In this document: positions 56,450-64,000 of the stretch, one piece after another
Numbering within the stretch: position 1 is the first letter of the stretch
Layout: every line of letters starts with the position of its first letter
Assembly: GCA_016719605.1 (NCBI GenBank)
Contig: JADJYW010000004.1
Span: 186,001-250,000 of the forward strand
Reading direction: 5' to 3'
Origin: Lewinellaceae bacterium
GTDB taxonomy: Bacteria > Bacteroidota > Bacteroidia > Chitinophagales > Saprospiraceae
DNA length: 64,000 nucleotides
Made by a program: the position numbers and the translations under genes
The notes under the pieces: model-generated
Database searches by the model: none
What the model was told of the DNA's origin: nothing
What the model saw: the letters and a program-made list of their open reading frames with translations, nothing else

Positions 56450-58273
56450 TTACTGCACTTTGTCGCCCCGCAACACGCGGAATCGTTTGCGCGCATCCAC
56501 GGCGAATACGGAGCCGGAATAGTCCACAAAAATCTTTTCGTAGAGTTCCCGGGCTTTTTCCGGCTGACCGAGCCGCTCCTCGTACAGCATGCCGAGGGCG
56601 TACAGTGCGTTGTCGGCGCGGATGTCTTCCGGGAATTTTTCCGCTACCTGCTGGTACAGTTCGGCGGCCTTGACGTAGTCGCGTTTTTTCTCGAAAACCT
56701 GTGCCTGGAGGTAGAGAATATCGTCCTGCAGGCTGTTCTCCGGGAATTCTGCGCGCAGGCTGTCCAATACCGTGAATGCGTCCTGAAAGCGGTTTTGGAA
56801 CACCAGCAACTCGGCTTCCGCATACAGCGCCATGGCATCGGTGGTGGTATCGGTGTTCAGGTTGTCCATAATGAACACCGAGAGGTCGAGCGCATCATTG
56901 GAAATGAGTTTGGACGTGGAGGCTTTCAGCACATTGAATTGCGCTTGCGCCCACTCGAAGTCGCCGTTGAAATACGAGAGTTTGGCATTTTTGAAACGCG
57001 CCTCCTGGCCCAGCATTTCTTCCCGGAACTCCTTGTCCACCTGGCTGTACAGCAGGGTGCTTTCCCAGATTTCGCCGCTCATCAGGTAAAAATCGGCAAG
57101 GTTGATTTTGGCGCGGGCAATAATGTTTCGATTGAGGCCGGGCGTCGGGATGAGTTCGTCAAGCAGATTTATGGCTTTTGGGAGGTCGTTGATGTAAAAC
57201 GCTTCGAGGTCGGCCAGCTGGATGACAATGTGGGCGGTATTCCGGCCGCGCTCGTACTGTGCGAGAAAACTCTCGTATTCGGCTTCAAGGGTACGCAATT
57301 CTTCGATAGTGTATTCAAATCCTTCCGTGATTTTGCGGCGGCGGCAGTTCATCACTTCGCGTTTGGCATCGAAGAAGAACGGGTTTTGAGCGCCTTTTTC
57401 CTGAATAATATACTCGTAGCCGGCAATGGCGGAGTCGTAGTCGCGGGCATTGGCAGCATCGTTGGCCAATTTAAAAATGCGCTGACCCGGCTCGCCGAGG
57501 CGCTTGTCGAGTGCCTTGTACTGGCGCAGTGCATTTTTGAAGTCCTTGCGCTGCACAAACGACCAGGCCAGCAGTTCGATGTAGTCGGCATTGTCTTGCG
57601 CTTGCAAGCGGGTGTACAACTGGGTTTGCAACTCCGGATATTCCGATTCGGCTAAGTAGCGCGCCAATTGGGTTTGTATGTTTACCAAGCGACCCGGGTC
57701 GGCATCCAGGCTGTTCAGGTAGTACTCGACCATTTTGGGCGTATTGCCCTTGCGGCGGTACAGCTCGGCGAGGTTGAAAGCGAAGCGCTTGGGGTCTTTG
57801 GACAGTTCCCCGCCTTGTTCAAAGGTTTTTATGGCAAAATCGTACTTGGCATTGGTGATGAATGTATTAGCCAGCGCGTTCACGGCAGCATAGTCGGCCG
57901 GCATTTTGGCAATAGCCATTTCATACTGGACTGTAGCCTCGTCGGTCTTGCCGAGGCGGTCGTACAGGTTGCCGTAAAAAACGTAGAGTTTGTTGTTGTT
58001 GGGCGTCTTTTTTAGTTGTTTTTTCAGTGCTTTTTCCGCCTCGTCGTATTGGTCGAGGTTGAGCAGACAGGTTAGGTAGCGCTCGAAATAGTAGTCCGCC
58101 AGGCCGCGGTCATTTTCCATCAGTTGCGCGTACAGCTCGCCGGCTTTTTCGTATTCGCCGTTCAGGTAGTACTGGTTGGCTAGGTTAGGGTTGGGTGTTT
58201 GCGCATGAACTGCACCAGAAAACCCGAACAGGGCAATCAAAAGAGCGGCGGTTCGCAGGATATGAAGTTTCAT
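56450..58273 (-). CDS. Secreted TPR-repeat protein
   Basis: The 607-residue protein has a signal peptide ending SGAVHAQT and then about 14 TPR-type helical hairpins across its length (YYLNGEYEKAGELYAQLM, LLNLDQYDEAEKALKK, and C-terminal copies such as YVKAAELYQQVAEKFPED). It is probably periplasmic or surface-exposed and mediates protein interactions. The lack of a lipobox argues against PorW/SprE of the T9SS, although TPR proteins of that system look similar. It has its own promoter (58307-58314). A GGCGGGATGAATCCCGCC palindrome lies at the end of the gene (56431-56448). Confidence 0.85.
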   Translation of the reverse strand: MKLHILRTAALLIALFGFSGAVHAQTPNPNLANQYYLNGEYEKAGELYAQLMENDRGLADYYFERYLTCLLNLDQYDEAEKALKKQLKKTPNNNKLYVFYGNLYDRLGKTDEATVQYEMAIAKMPADYAAVNALANTFITNAKYDFAIKTFEQGGELSKDPKRFAFNLAELYRRKGNTPKMVEYYLNSLDADPGRLVNIQTQLARYLAESEYPELQTQLYTRLQAQDNADYIELLAWSFVQRKDFKNALRQYKALDKRLGEPGQRIFKLANDAANARDYDSAIAGYEYIIQEKGAQNPFFFDAKREVMNCRRRKITEGFEYTIEELRTLEAEYESFLAQYERGRNTAHIVIQLADLEAFYINDLPKAINLLDELIPTPGLNRNIIARAKINLADFYLMSGEIWESTLLYSQVDKEFREEMLGQEARFKNAKLSYFNGDFEWAQAQFNVLKASTSKLISNDALDLSVFIMDNLNTDTTTDAMALYAEAELLVFQNRFQDAFTVLDSLRAEFPENSLQDDILYLQAQVFEKKRDYVKAAELYQQVAEKFPEDIRADNALYALGMLYEERLGQPEKARELYEKIFVDYSGSVFAVDARKRFRVLRGDKVQ

Positions 58274-58306
58274 GTGTTTAAATGTTTAGCCCGAAAAAAG
58301 CGGTGA

Positions 58307-58314
58307 CAAAGGTA
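58307..58314 (-). promoter_or_regulatory. -7 box TACCTTTG of the TPR protein gene
   Basis: Exact reverse-strand TAnnTTTG match 34 nt before the ATG at 58273. Confidence 0.65.
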
Positions 58315-58344
58315 GGGAAATATGCTGTTGGGTGCTGGGGCATA

Positions 58345-58450
58345 AGAGCGCGTATAGAAATTCAGTGCCGAGGCGAAAGCGAGCAAATTTTGTTTCAGGC
58401 AAGGCAAAATTTGCAGCCATAGCCTGGCGACTGAATTCTATACGCGCTCT
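58345..58450. mobile_element. Nested palindrome, MITE-like, with AGAGCGCGTATAGA arms
   Basis: The outer arms AGAGCGCGTATAGAAATTCAG (58345-58365) and its near-complement (ending 58450) enclose an inner palindrome GCAAATTTTG...CAAAATTTGC (58383-58414). The total of 106 bp without coding capacity fits a miniature inverted-repeat element. Its arms are unlike those of the elements at 23568 and 43714. Confidence 0.7.
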
Positions 58451-58560
58451 AAACGCGGCAGAGCCGGATGTGTTTTGAGACAGGTGCGAACGCGCCGGCC
58501 ATCCAATTCCCAAAACCTCGTACGTTTGTCCCCGCAACCAATAACCTTCCAACCGGACAA

Positions 58561-59307
58561 ATGCACCGCAAACCACAAAAATACATGACCGGCATTACCG
58601 TCAATGGCCAGGCCCTGCCGGTGGAAGTGGTGTTTGAGCAGCGCCGTGGGCACCGGTTTGCCATCACCCGGAAACGTATCATCATGCGGCTCCCTGCCGG
58701 GGTTGACCCGCCGGAAGTACAAAAACGACTGCTCGAACTACAGGAATGGGTAGGCAAGGTGACCGCTGAAAAAACTACGCTTCTGACACCGTTTGTGCCG
58801 AAGGAATACCGCAGCGGCGAAGTGCTGACCATAGGCAATCGCCAATATATTCTGGAAATAGTGGACGAGGATCGCGGCTCGCACAGCGGCAAACTCGTGG
58901 GCAATACCATCGCGCTGCACCTCAGCAGCCGCTCCACACCGGCCAACCGGATCAAAGCCATCAAAACCCTGCTCTCCCGCATCGTCGCCGCCGATTTTCA
59001 TGCCGAAATCGAACAACGGGTACACTTCTGGAACCGCCGCGCTTTCGGCAAACCAATCAAAGGTATCTTCCTGAAATACAACCACTCCAACTGGGGCAGC
59101 TGTTCCCACAACGGCAATATCAACCTGTCCACCCGCCTGCTGTTCGCTCCGCAAGAGGTGCAGGACTATGTCATCCTGCACGAACTGGCCCACCTCGTGG
59201 AGCACAACCATTCCGACCGTTTCTGGGCGCTCGTGGAGCAACAGATGCCCGACTACACCGAAAAGGAAAAGTGGCTGAAACAACACGGAGGAACGTGTGA
59301 TTTTTAA
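58561..59307 (+). CDS. YgjP-like (DUF45) zinc metallopeptidase
   Basis: The 248-residue protein has an N-terminal domain of the YgjP family (residues 10-120) and a gluzincin-like C-terminal domain. The active site is His207-Glu-Leu-Ala-His211 with a third ligand in the segment ending HNHSDRFW. These proteins are cytoplasmic and of uncertain substrate, sometimes linked with restriction-modification or phage defence genes, but here no such genes are near. The Met at 58585 is an alternative start. The truncated haemoglobin gene follows after 6 bp on the same strand, so they are cotranscribed. Confidence 0.85.
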   Translation: MHRKPQKYMTGITVNGQALPVEVVFEQRRGHRFAITRKRIIMRLPAGVDPPEVQKRLLELQEWVGKVTAEKTTLLTPFVPKEYRSGEVLTIGNRQYILEIVDEDRGSHSGKLVGNTIALHLSSRSTPANRIKAIKTLLSRIVAADFHAEIEQRVHFWNRRAFGKPIKGIFLKYNHSNWGSCSHNGNINLSTRLLFAPQEVQDYVILHELAHLVEHNHSDRFWALVEQQMPDYTEKEKWLKQHGGTCDF

Positions 59308-59313
59308 AAAAAT

Positions 59314-59712
59314 ATGAAACCTGACATCGCTTTCCGTACCGACATTGAGCATCTCATCAATACGTTTTACGACAAGGTGCAAGCCGACCCGGTAATCGGC
59401 TATATTTTCAACGATGTTGCCCGGGTAGACTGGCCCAAACACCTGCCCGTCATGTACAACTTCTGGGAATTTCTGCTGCTCGGCGGCGCGCACTACCAGG
59501 GCAACCCCATTCAAAAACATATTGACCTGCACGCGGTACATCCGCTCACAGCCGAACACTTCGACCGCTGGCTGCTGTTGTTCCAAACGACTGTGGACGA
59601 ATTGTTCGCCGGCCCCGTAGCCGATGACGCCAAGTTTCGGGCCTTCGTTATTTCGGAGACGTGGAAGCCCAAATTTACAGGCGGGCACGGGATCGGGTTG
59701 CCAAAAAAGTAA
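59314..59712 (+). CDS. Group III truncated haemoglobin
   Basis: The 132-residue protein has the short 2-on-2 globin pattern: FYDKVQADPVIGYIFNDVARVDWPKHL at the N-terminus, FWEFLLLGGAHYQGNP, and the proximal-helix segment LTAEHFDRWLLLFQTTVD with the haem-binding His. Group III globins handle nitric oxide or oxygen in the cytoplasm. The gene follows the YgjP-like gene directly and converges with the phosphatase gene, with 12 bp between the stop codons. Confidence 0.9.
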   Translation: MKPDIAFRTDIEHLINTFYDKVQADPVIGYIFNDVARVDWPKHLPVMYNFWEFLLLGGAHYQGNPIQKHIDLHAVHPLTAEHFDRWLLLFQTTVDELFAGPVADDAKFRAFVISETWKPKFTGGHGIGLPKK

Positions 59713-59724
59713 ATGCTCGTACCC

Positions 59725-61380
59725 TTACCGCATCAACTGCTGAATCACACTCCCCGTACTCCCATTCGGCCGCATGATACGCAGCATAGCCGCCAGGGTA
59801 GGGGCAATATCGGTAATACTGGCCGGGGCAAAGGTTTCGCCCGTAGGGACTTTCCAGCCGTACCAAATCAGTGGAACATGGGCATCGTAGGGGTAGGGTG
59901 AGCCGTGCGTGGTGCCGCCCTGGCTGAACGACTTGTCGTCGGCATGCCAGGCCGGGTCCAGGTGGAAGACGACATCGCCGGAGCGGCGTGGGTGCAGGCC
60001 GCGGCGGATTTCCGGTGCGAACGGATAATCGGCCGGCAGGGCAAACAGATCGGCCGGGGTGTAGGCGTCGTACACACCGGGTTGTTTGCGCAAGAATTTT
60101 TTCAGCGTCTCGCAGGCATCCCCCGACCGGATACCGGCAGCGGCGAGGGCATCGTGGTCGAGCCATACTTGCTGGTTCGTTACGTCCAGCACAAACCGCC
60201 CCGACCGGCCGAACTGCTCCACCAGTGCCTGGTTGAGCGGCCCGGCGATGGTGCTTTCCGGAAATACCCCTGCCGGGATTTGCAGGTCTTGCAGGTGTAC
60301 GGGCGTTTCGGCGCCGCCGTGATCGGCGGTGAGAAACACCAGCACGTTGTTTTTTCCGAATTGTTCATCGAGGGCGCGAAGCAGGCGGGCGATCTGGGCA
60401 TCGAGGCGCAGGTACATGTCCTGCGTTTCTTCGGCGTGTACCCCAAACTGGTGGCCGCAATAGTCCGGGCTGGAAAAACTCAGACACAGCACATCGGGGT
60501 ATTCGTCCCGCCCCAGTTCCATTTTTTCAATGGCTTCCAGCGCAAAATCCACGGTGAATACATTGCCGCCGGGGGTGAAGCGCAGCAGGGTATAGCCGGT
60601 TTTTTGTTTGATGGCGGGCAGGTTGTACGGCAGGTTTCCAGGGAAAGCCAGGTACTTGCCTTTGTTGTACTTGAGCCAGGCTTCACCAAAACTTTCCGTG
60701 TAGTGCTCCGCGCGGAGTTTGTTCCAGGGCTGGGAAAGGTAGGTGTCGGGCAGGTGTCGGGCGTTGAAATCCTGTACCCACTGGGGCAGGCCAAGGGAAT
60801 CGGGGTAATAGGAGGAGGTGATCCAGTTGCCGGTTGCGTCGTCAAACCAGTACGCAGCATTGGGGATATGCCCGGCGGGCAGGATGCTGCCGCGGTCTTT
60901 GAGGCACACGCCCACGACTTTAGACTGAAAGTTGTTGGACAGGCGCAATTCGTCGGTGATGGTAGTGCTGAGCAGCACGCGGGGCGAATGCCGGCCCGCG
61001 CGCAGGGAGTCGGTGCCCACGGGGAGCACGGTAGTATCGGCGGTGACGTAGCGGTTCCGGCCCCAGGAGCGGTCGTACCAGTCGTTGCCGATGATGCCGC
61101 TAACGGCGGGCGTGGCGCCGGAGTAGATGGCCGCATGACCCGGCCCGGTGTAGGTAGGCGCGTAGTTGAACTGTGCATTTTCACAGGAAAAACCTTCGCG
61201 CAGCAGGCGCTTGAAGCCACCGGGGCCGTATTTGGACTGGTAGCGGTACAGGTAGTCGTAACGCATTTGATCCACTACGATGCCCACAATAAGTTTGGGC
61301 CGCTCGGGGATAGTTTGGGCGGAAAGCAGGACGGAAAGCAGGAGGGCAAGGCAAGCCGTCAGCGACAGGCGTTTGTTCAT
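59725..61380 (-). CDS. PafA-type alkaline phosphatase, secreted
   Basis: PafA-type enzymes are calcium-independent zinc phosphatases that hydrolyse phosphomonoesters in the periplasm. The 551-residue protein has a signal peptide (MNKRLSLTACLALLLSVLLSAQT). The family marks include IVVDQMRYDYL (metal ligand Asp), the nucleophile Thr78 in YTGPGHAAIYSG, the FSSPDYCGHQFG region and the LTADHGG metal-binding segment. The start at 61380 is set by the signal peptide; the longer upstream reading is not protein-like. In Bacteroidota such phosphatases are often constitutive. Confidence 0.92.
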   Translation of the reverse strand: MNKRLSLTACLALLLSVLLSAQTIPERPKLIVGIVVDQMRYDYLYRYQSKYGPGGFKRLLREGFSCENAQFNYAPTYTGPGHAAIYSGATPAVSGIIGNDWYDRSWGRNRYVTADTTVLPVGTDSLRAGRHSPRVLLSTTITDELRLSNNFQSKVVGVCLKDRGSILPAGHIPNAAYWFDDATGNWITSSYYPDSLGLPQWVQDFNARHLPDTYLSQPWNKLRAEHYTESFGEAWLKYNKGKYLAFPGNLPYNLPAIKQKTGYTLLRFTPGGNVFTVDFALEAIEKMELGRDEYPDVLCLSFSSPDYCGHQFGVHAEETQDMYLRLDAQIARLLRALDEQFGKNNVLVFLTADHGGAETPVHLQDLQIPAGVFPESTIAGPLNQALVEQFGRSGRFVLDVTNQQVWLDHDALAAAGIRSGDACETLKKFLRKQPGVYDAYTPADLFALPADYPFAPEIRRGLHPRRSGDVVFHLDPAWHADDKSFSQGGTTHGSPYPYDAHVPLIWYGWKVPTGETFAPASITDIAPTLAAMLRIMRPNGSTGSVIQQLMR

Positions 61381-61668
61381 GGTGTCGAAAATTGGTTGAA
61401 AAAGGCGGCGAGGGTGGTGAAACATTGAAAAATCGGATTGCAGGCAAGCATTTTGTTACAACCCAATGATACGGTGCTGCAAAGATCGAAAATCGTCCGG
61501 GAACGGTTGGCAGGTAACGGTTTGTAGCAGCGGTTGCGGAATTGTTTTTAATGACTATCCGGATATTGTACCCCACCGCGAGTCAGCGCCATCCCCGCCA
61601 GGGCAGACGCATGAACACAGGTCTATATTTTAAAGCAATATCCATACGTTTGCCGAAAAAGTGGCAAA
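61381..61668. other. Upstream region of the phosphatase gene, no gene seen
   Basis: I see no coding frame or repeat in this stretch. No TAnnTTTG box is visible for the phosphatase gene. Confidence 0.4.
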
Positions 61669-62132
61669 ATGGAAGTTGAAAATTTGTTGGGTGATCTTTT
61701 GGGACACCTTGGAGAGGTTCCAGAACCCCGGCAGTAGGCGAAAATCAGGTATCCGCTGGACGAGATTTTGTTCCTAAGGAACGGTGTCGGAATAAAGGTA
61801 CAAATTTGGCGGCCTTGTTTTGCCGCTGTTTTCGTTGTTCGTCGGTTGTTTAGGCGCCACTAAACGCCCTCCTTGATGTCCTTGATAAACCCTGTGGCCT
61901 CGAACGGATGTTTGTCATTTGGGTAAACCGAAACATGAAGTTGCCGGAGGGTACGTTGATCAGTATTGACGGCAAGAAGTTGCGAAGCAGCGCCACCAAG
62001 TTGGAGCAACAGACGGCACGGGCAGAGATGGTGGCAAATCATCAGTACATTTGGTCGAGGCCTGGTGCAGCTGATCGTGACGTTTACACAAAACTCTTTA
62101 AACCTCCCTCCAGTTTGCGCAAACTTCTTTAA
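61669..62132 (+). pseudogene. Relic of an ISAs1-family transposase
   Basis: From the ATG at 61669 the frame reads MEVENLLGDLLGHLGEVPEPRQ and then a TAG. After the stop, the same frame continues AKIRYPLDEILFL, the start of the DDE_Tnp_1-associated domain. A second segment, in another frame (61908 onward), reads LPEGTLISIDGKKLRSSATK, which contains the first catalytic Asp of ISAs1 transposases (usual IAIDGK). The middle part and the whole C-terminal half are missing. The relic is therefore inactive, with a stop, a frameshift and deletions. No terminal repeats are visible. Confidence 0.7.
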
Positions 62133-62240
62133 ACAGCCGGTAAAGCCGCCTCATCTATCCTGTAAATCTTGTAAATCCTGTCCGAAAAACATAAGCCAGT
62201 CAATCAAGTGCTCTGAGATTGGGTTTGCCTAAGTTTTTAC
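62133..62240. other. Short region between ISAs1 relic and terminator-like hairpin
   Basis: It contains a direct repeat ATCCTGTAAATCTTGTAAATCCTG (62156-62180, units of ATC[CT]TGTAA) and nothing else that I can support. Confidence 0.45.
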
Positions 62241-62295
62241 AAAAGCAAAAGGCAAATTAGCAAACTCACCTTTGTCTAATCTGCCTTTTGCTTTT
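62241..62295 (+). terminator. AAAAGCAAAAGGCA hairpin overlapping the next promoter
   Basis: The 14-nt arms AAAAGCAAAAGGCA (62241-62254) and TGCCTTTTGCTTTT (62282-62295) enclose a 27-nt loop whose ends can pair further (ATTAG with CTAAT). A T run follows directly. The -7 box of the next gene (62297-62304) starts 2 nt after the stem. Confidence 0.7.
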
Positions 62296-62296
62296 T

Positions 62297-62304
62297 TACT
62301 TTTG
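62297..62304 (+). promoter_or_regulatory. -7 box TACTTTTG directly before the FAH-family gene
   Basis: An exact match, with the G only 5 nt before the ATG at 62309. The expected transcription start falls at or next to the start codon, so the mRNA may be leaderless. Confidence 0.6.
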
Positions 62305-62308
62305 CCGC

Positions 62309-62920
62309 ATGAAAATCTTCTGTATCGGTCGCAACTACGTTGAGCACGCCAAAGAACTCAACAACCCCGTCCCCTCCGAGCCGCTTATCTTTATGAAACC
62401 TTCCACGGCGCTCGTGGTGAATAACAAACCGTTTTTTTATCCTGATTTTACCAAAGACCTGCACTACGAGGGCGAGATCGTGCTGCGCGTGTGCAAAAAC
62501 GGACGATCCGTGCAGCCCGAATTTGCCGCACGCTACTACGATGCCGTCGCGTTTGGCATTGACTTTACCGCCCGCGACCTGCAGGACAAACTCAAACAAA
62601 AAGGCCAACCCTGGGAAATCGCCAAAGGCTTTGATCACTCAGCGCCGGTGAGCAAATGGATTCCGCTGGCGGAGTTGCCCAACCCGCAAGACATTCATTT
62701 TCAACTCAAGCAGAACGGCCAGGTTGTGCAGGATGGCCATACCCGCGATCTGATTTTCCACTTTGACACCCTTATCGTGCATATATCGCGCTACTTCACC
62801 CTGCAAAAAGGCGACATGATTTTTACCGGTACGCCCGCAGGCGTAGGTCCGGTGCAAATCGGCGATGTGCTGGAAGGGGAAATTGAGGGTCGGGTCATGC
62901 TGGTTTGCTCAGTGAAATAA
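62309..62920 (+). CDS. Fumarylacetoacetate hydrolase family protein
   Basis: The 203-residue protein has a single FAH domain. The start MKIFCIGRNYVEHAKELNN and the metal/substrate segments (LHYEGEIVLRV, with the metal Glu residues; GIDFTARDLQ) are typical. The C-terminal block reads GDMIFTGTPAGVGPVQIGD. Small members of this family act as acylpyruvate hydrolases, oxaloacetate decarboxylases or FAHD1-like enzymes. Which one applies here is not clear. Transcription appears to start at the ATG. Confidence 0.92.
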   Translation: MKIFCIGRNYVEHAKELNNPVPSEPLIFMKPSTALVVNNKPFFYPDFTKDLHYEGEIVLRVCKNGRSVQPEFAARYYDAVAFGIDFTARDLQDKLKQKGQPWEIAKGFDHSAPVSKWIPLAELPNPQDIHFQLKQNGQVVQDGHTRDLIFHFDTLIVHISRYFTLQKGDMIFTGTPAGVGPVQIGDVLEGEIEGRVMLVCSVK

Positions 62921-63056
62921 CCTGTAGACCAGTGCTCAGGGCCTGGGCTTTCCGGTTTTGTCGGCTCCATTTTGGCGGCAATGCGGGTAGCCTTTATTTG
63001 ACCACCATCACCCGCTTTCCTGACTCCGATCACCCTGCTGCACCCGGGCGCGGGTC

Positions 63057-63064
63057 TATTTTTG
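63057..63064 (+). promoter_or_regulatory. -7 box TATTTTTG of the oxidoreductase gene
   Basis: An exact TAnnTTTG match 30 nt before the ATG at 63095. Confidence 0.6.
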
Positions 63065-63094
63065 GCACTTGTAAAAAAAGAAATTGCAACTGCC

Positions 63095-64000
<906 letters not shown>

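Noticed and set aside
56450..58273. TPR protein as T9SS component PorW/SprE
   Set aside because: No lipobox and no specific similarity beyond TPR repeats. The size also differs from SprE.

Overview
The window looks like a chromosomal segment of a Bacteroidota bacterium, most probably of class Saprospiria (Saprospiraceae, Lewinella or Haliscomenobacter type). Evidence: a full-length SprA and a PorV of the type IX secretion system (T9SS), a SusC-like TonB-family barrel with a carboxypeptidase-regulatory N-terminus, HU/CCDC81-SPOR architecture, LytTR regulators, an EAD11 effector-associated domain, almost no Shine-Dalgarno sequences, and many promoters with the Bacteroidota -7 box TAnnTTTG a short distance before the start codon. 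GC content is moderately high by eye. I saw no rRNA, tRNA or CRISPR array.

Layout. 0-5 kb: end of a di-haem cytochrome c peroxidase, a lipoprotein, purC, then a reverse-strand pair of a NUDIX-like regulator and a subtilase without an export signal. 5-15 kb: HU/CCDC81-SPOR protein, Rieske oxygenase, anmK, a tiny transcription unit, a secreted protein, a ROK sugar kinase, porV, a SLC13 transporter. 15-25 kb: alpha/beta hydrolase, GH2 beta-mannosidase, GT39 glycosyltransferase, acyl-CoA ligase, small membrane protein, sodium:solute symporter, sigma-54 activator lacking its DNA-binding domain. 25-31 kb: IS3 remnant, DEAD-box helicase, recX, an orphan double-glycine leader peptide, a helical-repeat protein, a stand-alone LytTR protein. 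31-40 kb: meaB carrying an in-frame heptanucleotide array, SGNH esterase, EAD11-TM-TPR protein, ABC exporter, gamma-glutamyltransferase, LytTR response regulator and its sensor kinase, which is frameshifted in the H-box. 40-53 kb: Spy-like periplasmic protein, TonB-family barrel, EamA transporter, sprA. 53-64 kb: FucP-type transporter, glutaryl-CoA dehydrogenase, small proteins, secreted TPR protein, YgjP metallopeptidase with truncated haemoglobin, PafA-type phosphatase, ISAs1 relic, FAH-family hydrolase, start of pyruvate:ferredoxin oxidoreductase.

Most genes are housekeeping or envelope functions and stand alone or in pairs rather than in long operons. SprA and PorV belong to the same secretion machine although 33 kb apart. 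The beta-mannosidase, FucP-type transporter, ROK kinase and AnmK suggest use of polysaccharide and cell-wall sugars. Acyl-CoA ligase, glutaryl-CoA dehydrogenase, MeaB and the oxidoreductase point to fatty-acid, amino-acid and propionate-type catabolism.

The unusual content is mainly between genes: several families of short repeats (units of 7, 8 or about 9 nt) usually arranged as two facing arms, and nested palindromes that share outer arms but carry different inner palindromes. The best candidates for undescribed biology are the cysteine-free leader peptide at 28.3 kb with its neighbours, the modular palindromic elements at 23.6 and 43.7 kb, the repeat invasion of meaB, the EAD11-TM-TPR protein and the 115-nt transcription unit near 8.9 kb.
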